NCBI RefSeq assembly: GCF_902477725.1
Contig: NZ_CABSIF010000009.1
Location: forward strand, 1-62,500
From: an uncultured Desulfovibrio sp.
GTDB taxonomy: Bacteria; Desulfobacterota; Desulfovibrionia; Desulfovibrionales; Desulfovibrionaceae
Direction: 5' to 3'
Length of the DNA: 62,500 bases
Position 1 is the first letter of the stretch; the number at the start of each line of letters is the position of its first letter. Below are positions 1 through 8,699 of the stretch, piece after piece. The translations under genes were made by a program, and so were the position numbers. Below the pieces are notes generated by a model that was not told where the DNA came from, searched no databases, and saw nothing but the letters and a program-made list of their open reading frames with translations.

Positions 1-5
1 AGAAC

Positions 6-1151
6 ATGGCTTTTATTTCTTCCGGGTACAATCCCGCAAAACCGATGGAAGGCCGTATCAGCGATATTGGCCCCCGCAAATATAATGAATTCTTTCCGCC
101 GGTAATTGCCAGAAACTTTGGCAAATGGCTCTATCACGAGATTCTGGAGCCCGGCGTGCTCGTACACGTGGCCGAAAGCGGCGAAACATGCTACACGGTG
201 CGCATTGGCGGCACCCGTACCATGTCCATCACCCACATCCGCGAGCTATGCGATATTGCCGACAAGTATTGCGGCGGCCATTTGCGCTGGACAACGCGCA
301 GCAACATCGAATTCATGGTGGAAGACAAGGCCACCATGGAGGCTCTGCGCGACGACCTGAACAGCCGCAAGTTTGACGGCGGTTCGTTCAAGTTCCCCGT
401 GGGCGGCACCGGCGCTGGCATCAGCAACATGGTGCACACTCAGGGCTGGCTGCACTGCCACACCCCCGCCACCGACGCCTCCGGCCCGGTCAAGGCCGTG
501 ATGGACGCCCTGTTTGAAGAATTTAAAGACATGCGGATGCCCGCCCCGGTGCGCATCGCGCTGGCCTGCTGCATCAACATGTGCGGCGCTGTGCACTGCT
601 CGGACATCGGCCTTGTGGGTATCCACCGCAAGCCCCCCATGGTCGACCACGAATGGGCTGACCAGCTCTGCGAAATTCCTTTGGCTGTTTCTGCTTGCCC
701 CACCGCCGCTGTGCGTCCCACCAAGGTGGAATACAACGGCAACAAGGTGAACTCCATCGCCATCAAGGAAGACCGCTGCATGTACTGCGGTAACTGCTAC
801 ACCATGTGCCCCGCGCTGCCCATCTCGGACGGCGAAGGCGACGGCGTTGCCATCATGGTTGGCGGCAAGGTTTCCAACCGCATCAGCATGCCCAAGTTCT
901 CCAAGGTCGTTGTGGGTTACATCCCCAACGAACCGCCCCGCTGGCCCACACTGACCAAGACCATCAAGCATATTGTGGACGTATACGCAGCCAACGCCAA
1001 CAAGTACGAGCGTCTGGGCGACTGGGCTGAACGCATCGGCTGGGAAACCTTCTTCAAGCTGACCGGCCTTGAATTCACCCACCACCTTATCGACGACTTC
1101 CGCGATCCCGCCTACTACACCTGGCGGCAGAGCACGCAGTTCAAGTTCTAA
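6..1151 (+). CDS. dsrB: Dissimilatory sulfite reductase beta subunit
   Basis: DsrB partners DsrA in the cytoplasmic alpha2beta2 enzyme that reduces sulfite in the last part of sulfate respiration. The 381-residue product has the usual DsrB length. It shows the sirohaem/[4Fe-4S] cysteine region (GWLHCH followed by CCINMCG) and a C-terminal ferredoxin-type insert, CMYCGNCYTMCP, near residue 260. The gene starts six bases into the window, so its ribosome binding site is mostly outside; dsrA is expected just upstream. dsrD follows after 54 bases, with a strong hairpin between them, which is the standard dsrABD order of sulfate reducers. The family assignment is secure. Confidence 0.98.
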   Translation: MAFISSGYNPAKPMEGRISDIGPRKYNEFFPPVIARNFGKWLYHEILEPGVLVHVAESGETCYTVRIGGTRTMSITHIRELCDIADKYCGGHLRWTTRSNIEFMVEDKATMEALRDDLNSRKFDGGSFKFPVGGTGAGISNMVHTQGWLHCHTPATDASGPVKAVMDALFEEFKDMRMPAPVRIALACCINMCGAVHCSDIGLVGIHRKPPMVDHEWADQLCEIPLAVSACPTAAVRPTKVEYNGNKVNSIAIKEDRCMYCGNCYTMCPALPISDGEGDGVAIMVGGKVSNRISMPKFSKVVVGYIPNEPPRWPTLTKTIKHIVDVYAANANKYERLGDWAERIGWETFFKLTGLEFTHHLIDDFRDPAYYTWRQSTQFKF

Positions 1152-1155
1152 CAGC

Positions 1156-1191
1156 CCTGACCACCCCGCATCCCTCTGCGGGGTGGTCAGG
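1156..1191 (+). promoter_or_regulatory. Perfect 14-bp hairpin between dsrB and dsrD
   Basis: The arms 1156-1169 and 1178-1191 are exact inverted complements (CCTGACCACCCCGC and GCGGGGTGGTCAGG) around an 8-nt loop. No T-run follows on the plus strand; the next bases are ACAATGAGG, which hold the dsrD ribosome binding region. It therefore looks like an attenuating or mRNA 3'-end stabilising element that could set the dsrAB to dsrD ratio, rather than a full terminator. The structure is seen directly; the role is inferred. Confidence 0.7.
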
Positions 1192-1205
1192 ACAATGAGG
1201 TTACC

Positions 1206-1436
1206 ATGACGCCGGATCAACAAAAAATCGTTGATTTCATCAGCGAGAAAAATAAGACCAAATTTTACTTCAAAGATTTTCTGGATATTTTTCCTGAAAA
1301 AGGCCCTAGAGAAGTAAAAAAAATACTGACTTCAATGGTGCAATGCGAAGTGATGGAATTTTGGTCCTCAGGCAGTACAACCATGTACGGCCTCAAGGGG
1401 GCTGGAAAGCAAAGCCAGGCCGAGGGCGAGGGATAG
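1206..1436 (+). CDS. dsrD: Dissimilatory sulfite reductase accessory protein DsrD
   Basis: A 76-residue protein directly after dsrB. Its length, its position and its lysine-rich, winged-helix-like sequence (start MTPDQQKIVDFISEKNKTKF) match DsrD, a small conserved protein of sulfate reducers that is not part of the catalytic enzyme and supports DsrAB activity. An ATGAGG stretch just upstream serves as ribosome binding site. A rho-independent terminator at 1503-1552 closes the operon. The call rests on the dsrAB context as much as on sequence. Confidence 0.95.
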   Translation: MTPDQQKIVDFISEKNKTKFYFKDFLDIFPEKGPREVKKILTSMVQCEVMEFWSSGSTTMYGLKGAGKQSQAEGEG

Positions 1437-1502
1437 GAAATGCCGTTCCTCCACAATACCGCACCTCGCTGAGCTGATCTGCACTGCAGGCAGATGACAT
1501 GA

Positions 1503-1552
1503 AAGGCGAAGTTTCGGAGCACGCCATTGCCGCCGGAACTTCGCCTTTTTTT
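1503..1552 (+). terminator. Rho-independent terminator of the dsr operon
   Basis: Inverted arms AAGGCGAAGTT (1503-1513) and AACTTCGCCTT (1537-1547) run into a T-run ending at 1552, about 65 bases after the dsrD stop. Confidence 0.9.
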
Positions 1553-1570
1553 CATAGGGAACTGGGTGAA

Positions 1571-3271
1571 TTAGTCGGCCCCGGAAAAATCCTTTGGCTC
1601 GTCAAAAAATATGGATGCCGGGCGGAGTTTATACAGATCAAACCGTTTGAGCCGGGAAATAAGGGTTGTTGGTTTTATCCCTAACAAGGCCGCAGCGCCC
1701 CGGTTGCCGTATATGAGCCAGTTTGTCCGTTCCAGCGCGGCTTTCAGATTGGCTTTTTCCATGTGCCGCATCTGCTTTTCCGTCAAAATCTTTTGCGGGC
1801 CGCCAGCAGATTCGCCGCAGGCTTTCTCCGCCTGCTCCGCTGGCCCGCAAAGGGCAAGATAGGCCAGGGCCTGCTCAGACCGCCCGGTGATGACCATTCT
1901 TTCAACAAAATTCTGCAATTCCCGGATGTTGCCCGGCCAGCTATAGTGCCGCAACCTGAGCATCTGTTCTTCCGACAGGTCAAAAGCGCAGCGACCATTT
2001 TTTTTACAAAAAACGCCGATGAAATGTCGCACCAGCAGGGGGATGTCTTCTTCCCGCTCATTAAGATTTGGCATGATGATGGGGAAAACTTGCAGGCGGT
2101 AATAAAGATCGTCCCTGAACGTTTTGTTCTGGATGGCCTGTTTCAGATTTTTATTGGTGGCGGCGATAATCCGCACATCAGTGTGGCGGCTTTTACCTTC
2201 GCCGACTCTCCTGAACTCCCCATCCTGTATGACCCGCAACAGCTTGCCTTGAAGCTCCAACGGAATCTCGGCAATTTCATCAAGAAAAAGGGTTCCGCCG
2301 TCAGCGAGCTGAAAAAATCCCATATGGTCATTGATCGCGCCAGTGAAAGCCCCCTTGGCGTGACCAAAAAATTCGCTTTCAAAAAGATGCTGCGGGATTG
2401 CGGCGCAGTTTATCTTGATAAACGGGCTGTTTTTTCTTTTGCTGTGCTTGTGCAGTTCATGGGCGACAAGTTCTTTGCCTGTGCCGGAATCACCTTGAAT
2501 GAGTACGGTTGCTTCCGTATCGCCGACAATCTGAATCTGTTCGCGAATTTCCCTGATTGCGGAGCTTTCGCCGATTATGCCCGTAAACTTGCGCGCTTCG
2601 CAGAGTTCCTCGCGCAGGTGGGCGTTTTCCAGCTCTTTTTTCTGGTTGCTGGCATCGGCTATTTCAAAAAGACGGGCATTTGCAATGGCGTAGGCAATAT
2701 GATCGGCAACCATGCGCAAGAGTTCAAGAGTGCCCGCTTCAAGCATGCCGCGCGAAAAAACTGCGATGACACCAAGGGTTTCCCCCCGGCAAACAAGAGG
2801 CTGCCCGGCAAAACTGATAATGCCCTCCCGCTCGATCCATCGCGGGTCGGCAATCCAGGGTTCTGTGCCGTCAATGCGGGCAACTTCAAGCGGTTTGTTG
2901 GTCAGAGCAATGGCTCCGACCTTTCTGCTGCCAAGAGGAAAGCGATAAAATCCAGACAGCTCCGTTTCTGTCCACAGCCTGGCGTCAATGCGGGATTTTC
3001 CGTAGCTGGCCTTGAGGTGCAGGCATCGCCCCCGGCCCGCGCAGATTGCATTGTCCGCACATGTGGGGCAGGCAGTGTCCGGTTCCACAAGCCATATGCG
3101 CACCAGCGCCGAATCGCGCGCGGTGCCGAGGCTTTTAACAGCCAGCGAAAGCACGTCTTCCACTGCGCGCTGCTGGGCCAGATCCAGAAGGAGCGTTTTG
3201 ATGTCTCTGTCGCCAAGAATAATCATAGAGCGGGAGTATATAGCACAGGCCTGCACTCCGCAATTCCGCAT
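1571..3271 (-). CDS. Sigma-54-dependent transcriptional activator with GAF sensor domain
   Basis: A bacterial enhancer-binding protein of 566 residues. An N-terminal GAF-like sensor covers roughly residues 30-200. An AAA+ domain follows, with Walker A (GDSGTGKE), the sigma-54 contact loop GAFTGA and Walker B (GGTLFLDEIAE). A short C-terminal region carries a Fis-type helix-turn-helix. The sensor contains a cysteine cluster (CPTCADNAICAGRGRC, near residue 65) that could bind metal, an Fe-S cluster or report redox state; this is inference. An internal ATG at 3226 is an alternative start and neither start has a clear ribosome binding site. It lies convergent with dsrD. The target promoter is not visible in the window. 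Confidence 0.9.
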   Translation of the reverse strand: MRNCGVQACAIYSRSMIILGDRDIKTLLLDLAQQRAVEDVLSLAVKSLGTARDSALVRIWLVEPDTACPTCADNAICAGRGRCLHLKASYGKSRIDARLWTETELSGFYRFPLGSRKVGAIALTNKPLEVARIDGTEPWIADPRWIEREGIISFAGQPLVCRGETLGVIAVFSRGMLEAGTLELLRMVADHIAYAIANARLFEIADASNQKKELENAHLREELCEARKFTGIIGESSAIREIREQIQIVGDTEATVLIQGDSGTGKELVAHELHKHSKRKNSPFIKINCAAIPQHLFESEFFGHAKGAFTGAINDHMGFFQLADGGTLFLDEIAEIPLELQGKLLRVIQDGEFRRVGEGKSRHTDVRIIAATNKNLKQAIQNKTFRDDLYYRLQVFPIIMPNLNEREEDIPLLVRHFIGVFCKKNGRCAFDLSEEQMLRLRHYSWPGNIRELQNFVERMVITGRSEQALAYLALCGPAEQAEKACGESAGGPQKILTEKQMRHMEKANLKAALERTNWLIYGNRGAAALLGIKPTTLISRLKRFDLYKLRPASIFFDEPKDFSGAD

Positions 3272-3402
3272 GCCTGGGGCAAAGTAAAGGCGGGCAAGGC
3301 AGCGTCCCCAGGAACGCGCTCAATCGTTGTTTACAAACTATTGGCGTTCCGGAGGCGAATATGCTTTGCCCGCCCGGGCTTATTATCATGCTGATAAGTC
3401 AA

Positions 3403-3426
3403 GGAACGGCCCTTGCGGGCCGTTCC
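3403..3426 (-). terminator. Hairpin downstream of the chemoreceptor gene
   Basis: Perfect inverted repeat GGAACGGCCC / GGGCCGTTCC with a 4-nt loop, six bases beyond the stop of the minus-strand chemoreceptor gene. The T-run on the minus strand is weak, so termination efficiency is uncertain. Confidence 0.6.
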
Positions 3427-3432
3427 TCTCCA

Positions 3433-5250
3433 TTATTTAAATTTTGATGTTATTTGCTTGGCGTCATCTCTAAGTTTAGCAATAAGTGATTCAAGAACCT
3501 GACTTTGCTGTGAAAGATCAACCAATGCTGTTGATATTTCCTGAAGCGCAGCTGATGTTTCGGACGTGTCCTGATCTGCTGTGGAAATGGATTTTGTTAT
3601 TTCAGAAGAGGCCTGAGTTTGCTCATCCACAGCGCGTGCAATGGCCTGAATCTGACCGGCCATTTCATTCACGTGGAGCGTTATCTGGCTGATGGCTTCC
3701 CCTGTTCCCTCGGCCATGCCATTAACCTTGGAAATGGCTTCAACCGCCACATCCACGCCACTGACATTATTGCGGGTACCCTGCTGTACGGCCTTGATGG
3801 CATCGCCGACTTCCGTAACTGCCAACATGGTTTTTTCTGCAAGTTTGCGAACTTCGTCCGCAACAACGGCAAAGCCTCTGCCGGCATCACCCGCCCTTGC
3901 GGCTTCGATGGCTGCATTAAGGGCAAGCAGGTTGGTCTGGTCCGCGATATCGTTAATGACATTCATTATTTTTCCAATATCTTCGGCCTTTTGCCCCAGT
4001 TCGCTCATTCCTGTTTTCAATCCGTCTGCAATGGTTTGCACGGACTTGATGGCTTCAACCATATTACGGACTTCAGCAAGTTCTTTATTGGCATTGTTTT
4101 TTACAATTTCTGACGAAGAAGAAGCCTGTCCGGCATTGGTTGAAACCTCCAGAACAGATGTGTTCATTTGTTCCATGGCTGACGCAACAGTATTCATACT
4201 GTTTGACAGGCTTGAAGCAAAACGGCTGGACTGATCAACTTGCGCAGATATTTCCTGAGATGCTGAAGTTACTGAACCCACAACGCCTTCAAGCATATTG
4301 GCAGCTTCTACCATCCCCGATGCTCTGGATTTAATGGCATCGTCTCTCGCTTCGGCGGCCTCGCATGCATGTTGCTGCGCCCGAGCCTCAGATTCTTCGG
4401 CTTCTGCCGTTTTTTGCTCGGAAAAGAGGATCTTTTCTTTCAGGCGCGCTACCATGGCGGTCAAAGAGCGTTCCAGAGCTTGCATCTCGGCCTTGAAGGA
4501 ACCCAGCGGCCGCGTGTCCAGTTCACCTTCAGAAACCTGCCGGGCAAATGTCTGAAGCCGCAAAAGAGGATTCACAAGGCTGCTGCGCATAATGAGCCAT
4601 ACCGCACATATAATTAAAATCAGGATGATAATTGTTGCTGTGCCAATAGCAACGGCAGCGTTCTGGGTTCGTTTAACGGCATCATCCAGTGAATAGATTA
4701 TTTCAAACGCCCCATGGATTTCGCCTTCCTTCCAGCCCTCCTTGATGCCGCCAATGGGATCTGGCGCACCCTTTGGGTCACCATGGCAGTACATGCACTC
4801 TGCAGTCAGGGCTATTGGCTTGAAATAATGGATGGCATTTGGCTGCCGCACCACAAGCTCTGCGAGCCCCTGCGACTTTATTTTATCCAGGGCGGCTCTT
4901 TCCAGCTCGTTGGGCGTGTTCTCTGGATTACGCGGAGAGTATTTGGGCACACGAAATTTGTACCCCAATTTGTCGGCATTTTGCCGCGCCATTTTTATGG
5001 CCGTAATGATAGGTACAGCATCAACGAGTCTGTCGCGTGAAATTTCATCCAAGGGTTTGATGATTCCATTGAACTTCAAAGCCATTTCCAGGCGGGCAGA
5101 TTCGGCCATGCTTACAATGGCGTGCGCTGAATCAAGAACTGCCTCCTCCTCCGAATTCCAGATACTTTGCATTGCGTATGCAAATACCAAAATAGCAAGA
5201 AGAGCTGGTCCCATGATCGAAAGAAGCAAAACTTTCAGCTTGATACTCAT
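3433..5250 (-). CDS. Methyl-accepting chemotaxis protein with c-haem-type periplasmic domain
   Basis: A 605-residue chemoreceptor. An N-terminal membrane helix (about 7-28) is followed by a periplasmic domain of the Tll0287-like/DUF3365 type containing CMYCHG near residue 155. This CxxCH motif is the covalent haem c attachment signature. A second membrane helix (about 200-222), a HAMP region and the signalling domain with the conserved hairpin tip (residues around GRGFAVVADEVRKLAEKT) follow. It should relay redox, oxygen or similar ligand signals to CheA/CheW, as proposed for the c-haem receptor DcrA of D. vulgaris. The haem is inferred from the motif. The gene stands alone. Confidence 0.93.
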   Translation of the reverse strand: MSIKLKVLLLSIMGPALLAILVFAYAMQSIWNSEEEAVLDSAHAIVSMAESARLEMALKFNGIIKPLDEISRDRLVDAVPIITAIKMARQNADKLGYKFRVPKYSPRNPENTPNELERAALDKIKSQGLAELVVRQPNAIHYFKPIALTAECMYCHGDPKGAPDPIGGIKEGWKEGEIHGAFEIIYSLDDAVKRTQNAAVAIGTATIIILILIICAVWLIMRSSLVNPLLRLQTFARQVSEGELDTRPLGSFKAEMQALERSLTAMVARLKEKILFSEQKTAEAEESEARAQQHACEAAEARDDAIKSRASGMVEAANMLEGVVGSVTSASQEISAQVDQSSRFASSLSNSMNTVASAMEQMNTSVLEVSTNAGQASSSSEIVKNNANKELAEVRNMVEAIKSVQTIADGLKTGMSELGQKAEDIGKIMNVINDIADQTNLLALNAAIEAARAGDAGRGFAVVADEVRKLAEKTMLAVTEVGDAIKAVQQGTRNNVSGVDVAVEAISKVNGMAEGTGEAISQITLHVNEMAGQIQAIARAVDEQTQASSEITKSISTADQDTSETSAALQEISTALVDLSQQSQVLESLIAKLRDDAKQITSKFK

Positions 5251-6226
5251 AAGCCCCCCACAATTGCATGTTCAAGATAAATGGAGCATCAAATTGGGAT
5301 CAGTAACTATGCTTGTCCATAAGAATAACGATGCAAACACTACGCGAAAGTATGACACCCCTGTGGGTACTTTCGCCTTTAGCTCAAGAACAAAAAAGCA
5401 TAGCAAATATAAACAACCAAATTCGTGCAAAGTCAAGATGTAAGGCTGTATTCCAAACCATATCGACACAAAATAAAATTACGTTAGAAATAAAAACATT
5501 TTTATTATGCAATAGTTTAAAATTATAATTAAATTTAACCATTACAGCACATAACACTAAACACCATACTCAATTCATATGCTTTTTAAATCTATAGCAT
5601 ACTACCTAACTAGCCGCAGCATATTCAATTCATTTTTAGCAACAATAAACTATTCTCCACACATGCAATCGACAGAGCAGACAACTTATCCATACGATAT
5701 CTGACAATGACATAGAATATTTGCAATCACATAACACGGTTACGACTAAACAAAAAAGCGCCAGTATTGCTCTCAGCGCGCCAAGGCAGAACCCCCAAGG
5801 GCATGCTGCCCACAAATAAATTCTTAAAACGAAAATCCCGCGGCCCTTGTGCGCACCTTGCCGCCTTGTACAGCCCCTGCTCAAAGAGATTCAGGGGCAT
5901 TCTCCGAGTTTAAATTGAGGCGTAGAGACACCCTGAGCGTCAGCAGGACATTGGGATGACAGCAGTTCAATATCTGGCGATTCTTGCACAGGAATGAAAC
6001 GTAACAGATCCGAAGAGCAGATTATTGGGATATATATTGCGGAAAGCTGAGGTAAGAGAGCGCGTTGTCGATCTGTGATTTCTGATGCGGCCTTTTACAA
6101 ATGGCGCAGCACATTCTGTAGTGGAATGAATCTCTGATAACTTACAAATGAGATACGAAGTTTTGCAATGTTGTCAAAAGTGCAATTATCACAAATTATT
6201 AGCGTAACAACATTGAATGTAAGGCG
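5251..6226. other. AT-rich gene-free stretch at the left edge of the island
   Basis: About 1 kb with no reading frame that looks like a protein. Base composition drops sharply to AT-rich just upstream of the chemoreceptor start, marking the left side of the low-GC island. It presumably carries the chemoreceptor promoter near 5260-5350. No tRNA, integrase or attachment-site repeat was recognised. Confidence 0.6.
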
Positions 6227-7070
6227 TTATTCTTGTTCGCATCTTAAGCTATATCGCTGCAAAACATCATGCGCATTGCCCTGCATGACCACACGCCCCT
6301 TATCCATCCAGATAATAATATCACACAATTCAACAGTTGTCAGACGATGTGCAACAATGATGCACGTTATATTTTCTGAAAGGCTATCAATAGTATGCTG
6401 TATGCTATCTTCATTAGACTGATCCAATGCACTCGTTGCTTCATCAAAAATAAGGAGCTGAGGATATGCATACAGCGCGCGATTGATACACGCTGCGCTT
6501 GCCCTCCAGAAAGACCTGTTCCATTTTCGCCTATTGACTGGTGCACTCCCAACGGATGAGTGTCGAGGAAATCAATTGAGGCCTTGCGCACGCTAAAAGG
6601 ACTTCCTTTTCGTCCCAAGTCATTTTCCACTGGCTGAAGGCGACATTTTCCGCCAGGGTACCAGCAAACAAAAATGGGGGTTGAGGCACATAGCCAATTC
6701 GCATTGCAAAGGCAGCCTAACCGTAGGAAAAAGTCCACGGATGGCATGTCAATGCGTTCAAATGGGCCAGATTCTCCATGGAAGACATCAACTGGATATT
6801 TTGATTAAGGATATTAATGTGCAAGCGACGAGCACTTTTAAGATACGATACTTCCTGACTATTGACATGGTTAAATACTTTTGCGGCATGGCATTCTGGA
6901 GTATGCACGAGCAATCTTTCTGGCGTAGAGAACAAATGCATTAATTGCTTAAAAGTATAAATAATCTCTTCATTGGGGAAATAAGGATATTTCGCCAACA
7001 CATTATGCCCTGAAAAATAGACAACTAAAACTTTTCTGTCGTTCAAGTAAGTTACGAGACATGCTGGCAA
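6227..7070 (-). pseudogene. Decayed ABC exporter ATPase (surface-glycan or lipid exporter type)
   Basis: Read on the minus strand, all the late ATP-binding motifs are present but scattered over different frames. These are a Q-loop segment IGYVPQPPFLFAGTLAENVA (about 6690-6630), the signature TGLSGGQAQRVSIAR (about 6515-6475), Walker B and D-loop LLIFDEATSALD (about 6460-6420), and the H-loop IIVAHRLTTVE with a C-terminal tail ending at 6227. Frame changes fall between Q-loop and signature and just after the signature. The Walker A site is reduced to GESGPFER. The ancestor was probably an MsbA/PglK-like exporter ATPase. Membrane-domain remnants above 7070 cannot be read confidently. The position suggests it once exported the product of the neighbouring cluster. 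Confidence 0.85.
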
Positions 7071-7856
7071 TATTCAGAATTTAAAAAAGACCACCTGATA
7101 TATTCAAAATGCTTCGCGGAAAGAGTAACACACCAAGACAGCTCCTGATTGAGGAGAATGCCGCGATAGCATGGAACTGCGTTGAAGAAAATCCATGCGA
7201 ATTTTCTTACATTGAGAGAATAAAAAGAATGCATTCTGACAACAGGGCCCAAAATGGCGGCGAACCTTGCCGCCCAACACCATCAATCTATGGATAAAAG
7301 GCAAACTCATTGCTGGCCTTGAAGGATTTGGTTTTTCCACCGCCTCAACACTGAACCCGATCATATTCATCAGCGTATAGAAGCAAAGACACGCACAGGC
7401 CGGGTTCATCAGCAGCGAACATGCGGAAGCACATGGCTTCGAGAGCACCTTTTCCACAAGAGTGTCATTATTCACCCAGCAAGCATCCGCCCCAAAAGAT
7501 AACGCAAACTGGTACCAGCATTATTTCCTGCAGCATAGCCCATTATACTTCATACATATTAACGAATACCGAGAGGCATCAACGATGGCAGACATTGCAT
7601 ACTTAACGTTATGCTTACCGATGGGCAGAGAATGTTTTCTGTTCGGCCATTTCCACGCTCCTCCATCCAGTGCAGGAGCTCGTCAGCAGAAGCGCCTGGG
7701 AGAGTCATTGTCCACAATCACAATATGTGCAGGCATCTCGTCCCCACACACAGAGTGTCAGCACATGTCAGGGTGGCTTCCCAGTGTGAGTAATTTAAAA
7801 TAATCACAGCTACATGATAATTCATAGGTCAGTGATCCAAGTTTATATCTTCCACA
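7071..7856. other. Degenerate AT-rich DNA, no intact gene
   Basis: Short frames only. It may hold the membrane-domain remnant of the decayed ABC exporter, because minus-strand frames continue to about 7475, but no family motif could be read. Confidence 0.5.
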
Positions 7857-8699
7857 CTACATAGAAGCAATCTGTGTCACCCCTAATAAAATGATTCCGC
7901 AAGGTAAATACATGTTTCTATCTCTAATAAAACACTTTTCATATCGTTGGTCACTTCTAATGTATTTTTCCCAAGTAAAAGATCTTTCCTCATATTCAAT
8001 GCGCGGAACACCTAAAGTTTTAAGCAGCCCATAATCCATAGCTCTTAAAAAAGCCCAAATTTTATGGGGAGGCCAGTGGAGCTGAAGGATGCCATTGTTG
8101 GGGCGATCACACTTGAAATGCACAAGATTAATAGGTATTTTTGTCTGTTTTTGCGTTGCTACCGAACGAGAAAGTATTGCGGGTATTATTTTTTTGAAAG
8201 AATAAAACGCCAATTGGGATTGATTGCGAAGTAGCTGAAATGATTTTATTTCATCATCGAGGATCATTTGCTCTTGAAAAATAATTTCACCGGAATCAAT
8301 ATTTGCATCTACATAATGCCAAGTTATCCCAGTGGCTGCATCTTGATTAAATATTGTCCAAGCTTCAGCATGGACACCTTTATGAAATGGGAGCAGTGCG
8401 TTATGATAATTAATTATCTCAACATGATCTTTTTTTACAAAATCTTTATGAAAAACATATGTATTATTAATGCTAAGAACGAGAGTCGCCCGTCCCCCGA
8501 TATCATCTTCCAGGCTTGCCTCTGACAACGGCTTAACCAATATTCCCAATCTCTGAGCGCGTACCTGGGCAAAGGGCAATCCAACAGCAGGCTCAGCAAG
8601 CAAAACAGGTTTAAAACCTAGCTGTTGAAGATATTGACAACATTGAACTGGCAAGCTTCCTTTGCCAACTACTTTAATAATATCATACATATTTTTCAT
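7857..8699 (-). CDS. Sugar N-formyltransferase-like protein (VioF/WlaRD type)
   Basis: A 280-residue protein with a formyltransferase core. The catalytic Asn-His-Asp set is visible as N97 and H99 in INYHNALLP and D135 in IDSGEII. The 38-residue spacing from Asn to Asp matches the spacing I recall for dTDP-4-amino-4,6-dideoxyglucose N-formyltransferases. The family uses N10-formyltetrahydrofolate to formylate an amino group. With a VioA-type aminotransferase at the other end of the cluster, dTDP-Qui4N or a similar amino sugar is the likely substrate (inference). Methionyl-tRNA formyltransferase is unlikely in this context and with this divergent C-terminus. The start ATG follows a 1.7-kb gene-free gap. 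Confidence 0.82.
   Translation of the reverse strand: MKNMYDIIKVVGKGSLPVQCCQYLQQLGFKPVLLAEPAVGLPFAQVRAQRLGILVKPLSEASLEDDIGGRATLVLSINNTYVFHKDFVKKDHVEIINYHNALLPFHKGVHAEAWTIFNQDAATGITWHYVDANIDSGEIIFQEQMILDDEIKSFQLLRNQSQLAFYSFKKIIPAILSRSVATQKQTKIPINLVHFKCDRPNNGILQLHWPPHKIWAFLRAMDYGLLKTLGVPRIEYEERSFTWEKYIRSDQRYEKCFIRDRNMYLPCGIILLGVTQIASM

Noticed and set aside
246..1223. Long minus-strand reading frame opposite dsrB
   Set aside because: It lies fully antisense to dsrB, has Gly/His/Val-rich composition typical of GC-rich shadow frames and no recognisable domain.
1763..3394. 543-codon plus-strand frame opposite the sigma-54 activator
   Set aside because: Antisense to a gene with clear AAA+ motifs; no domain of its own.
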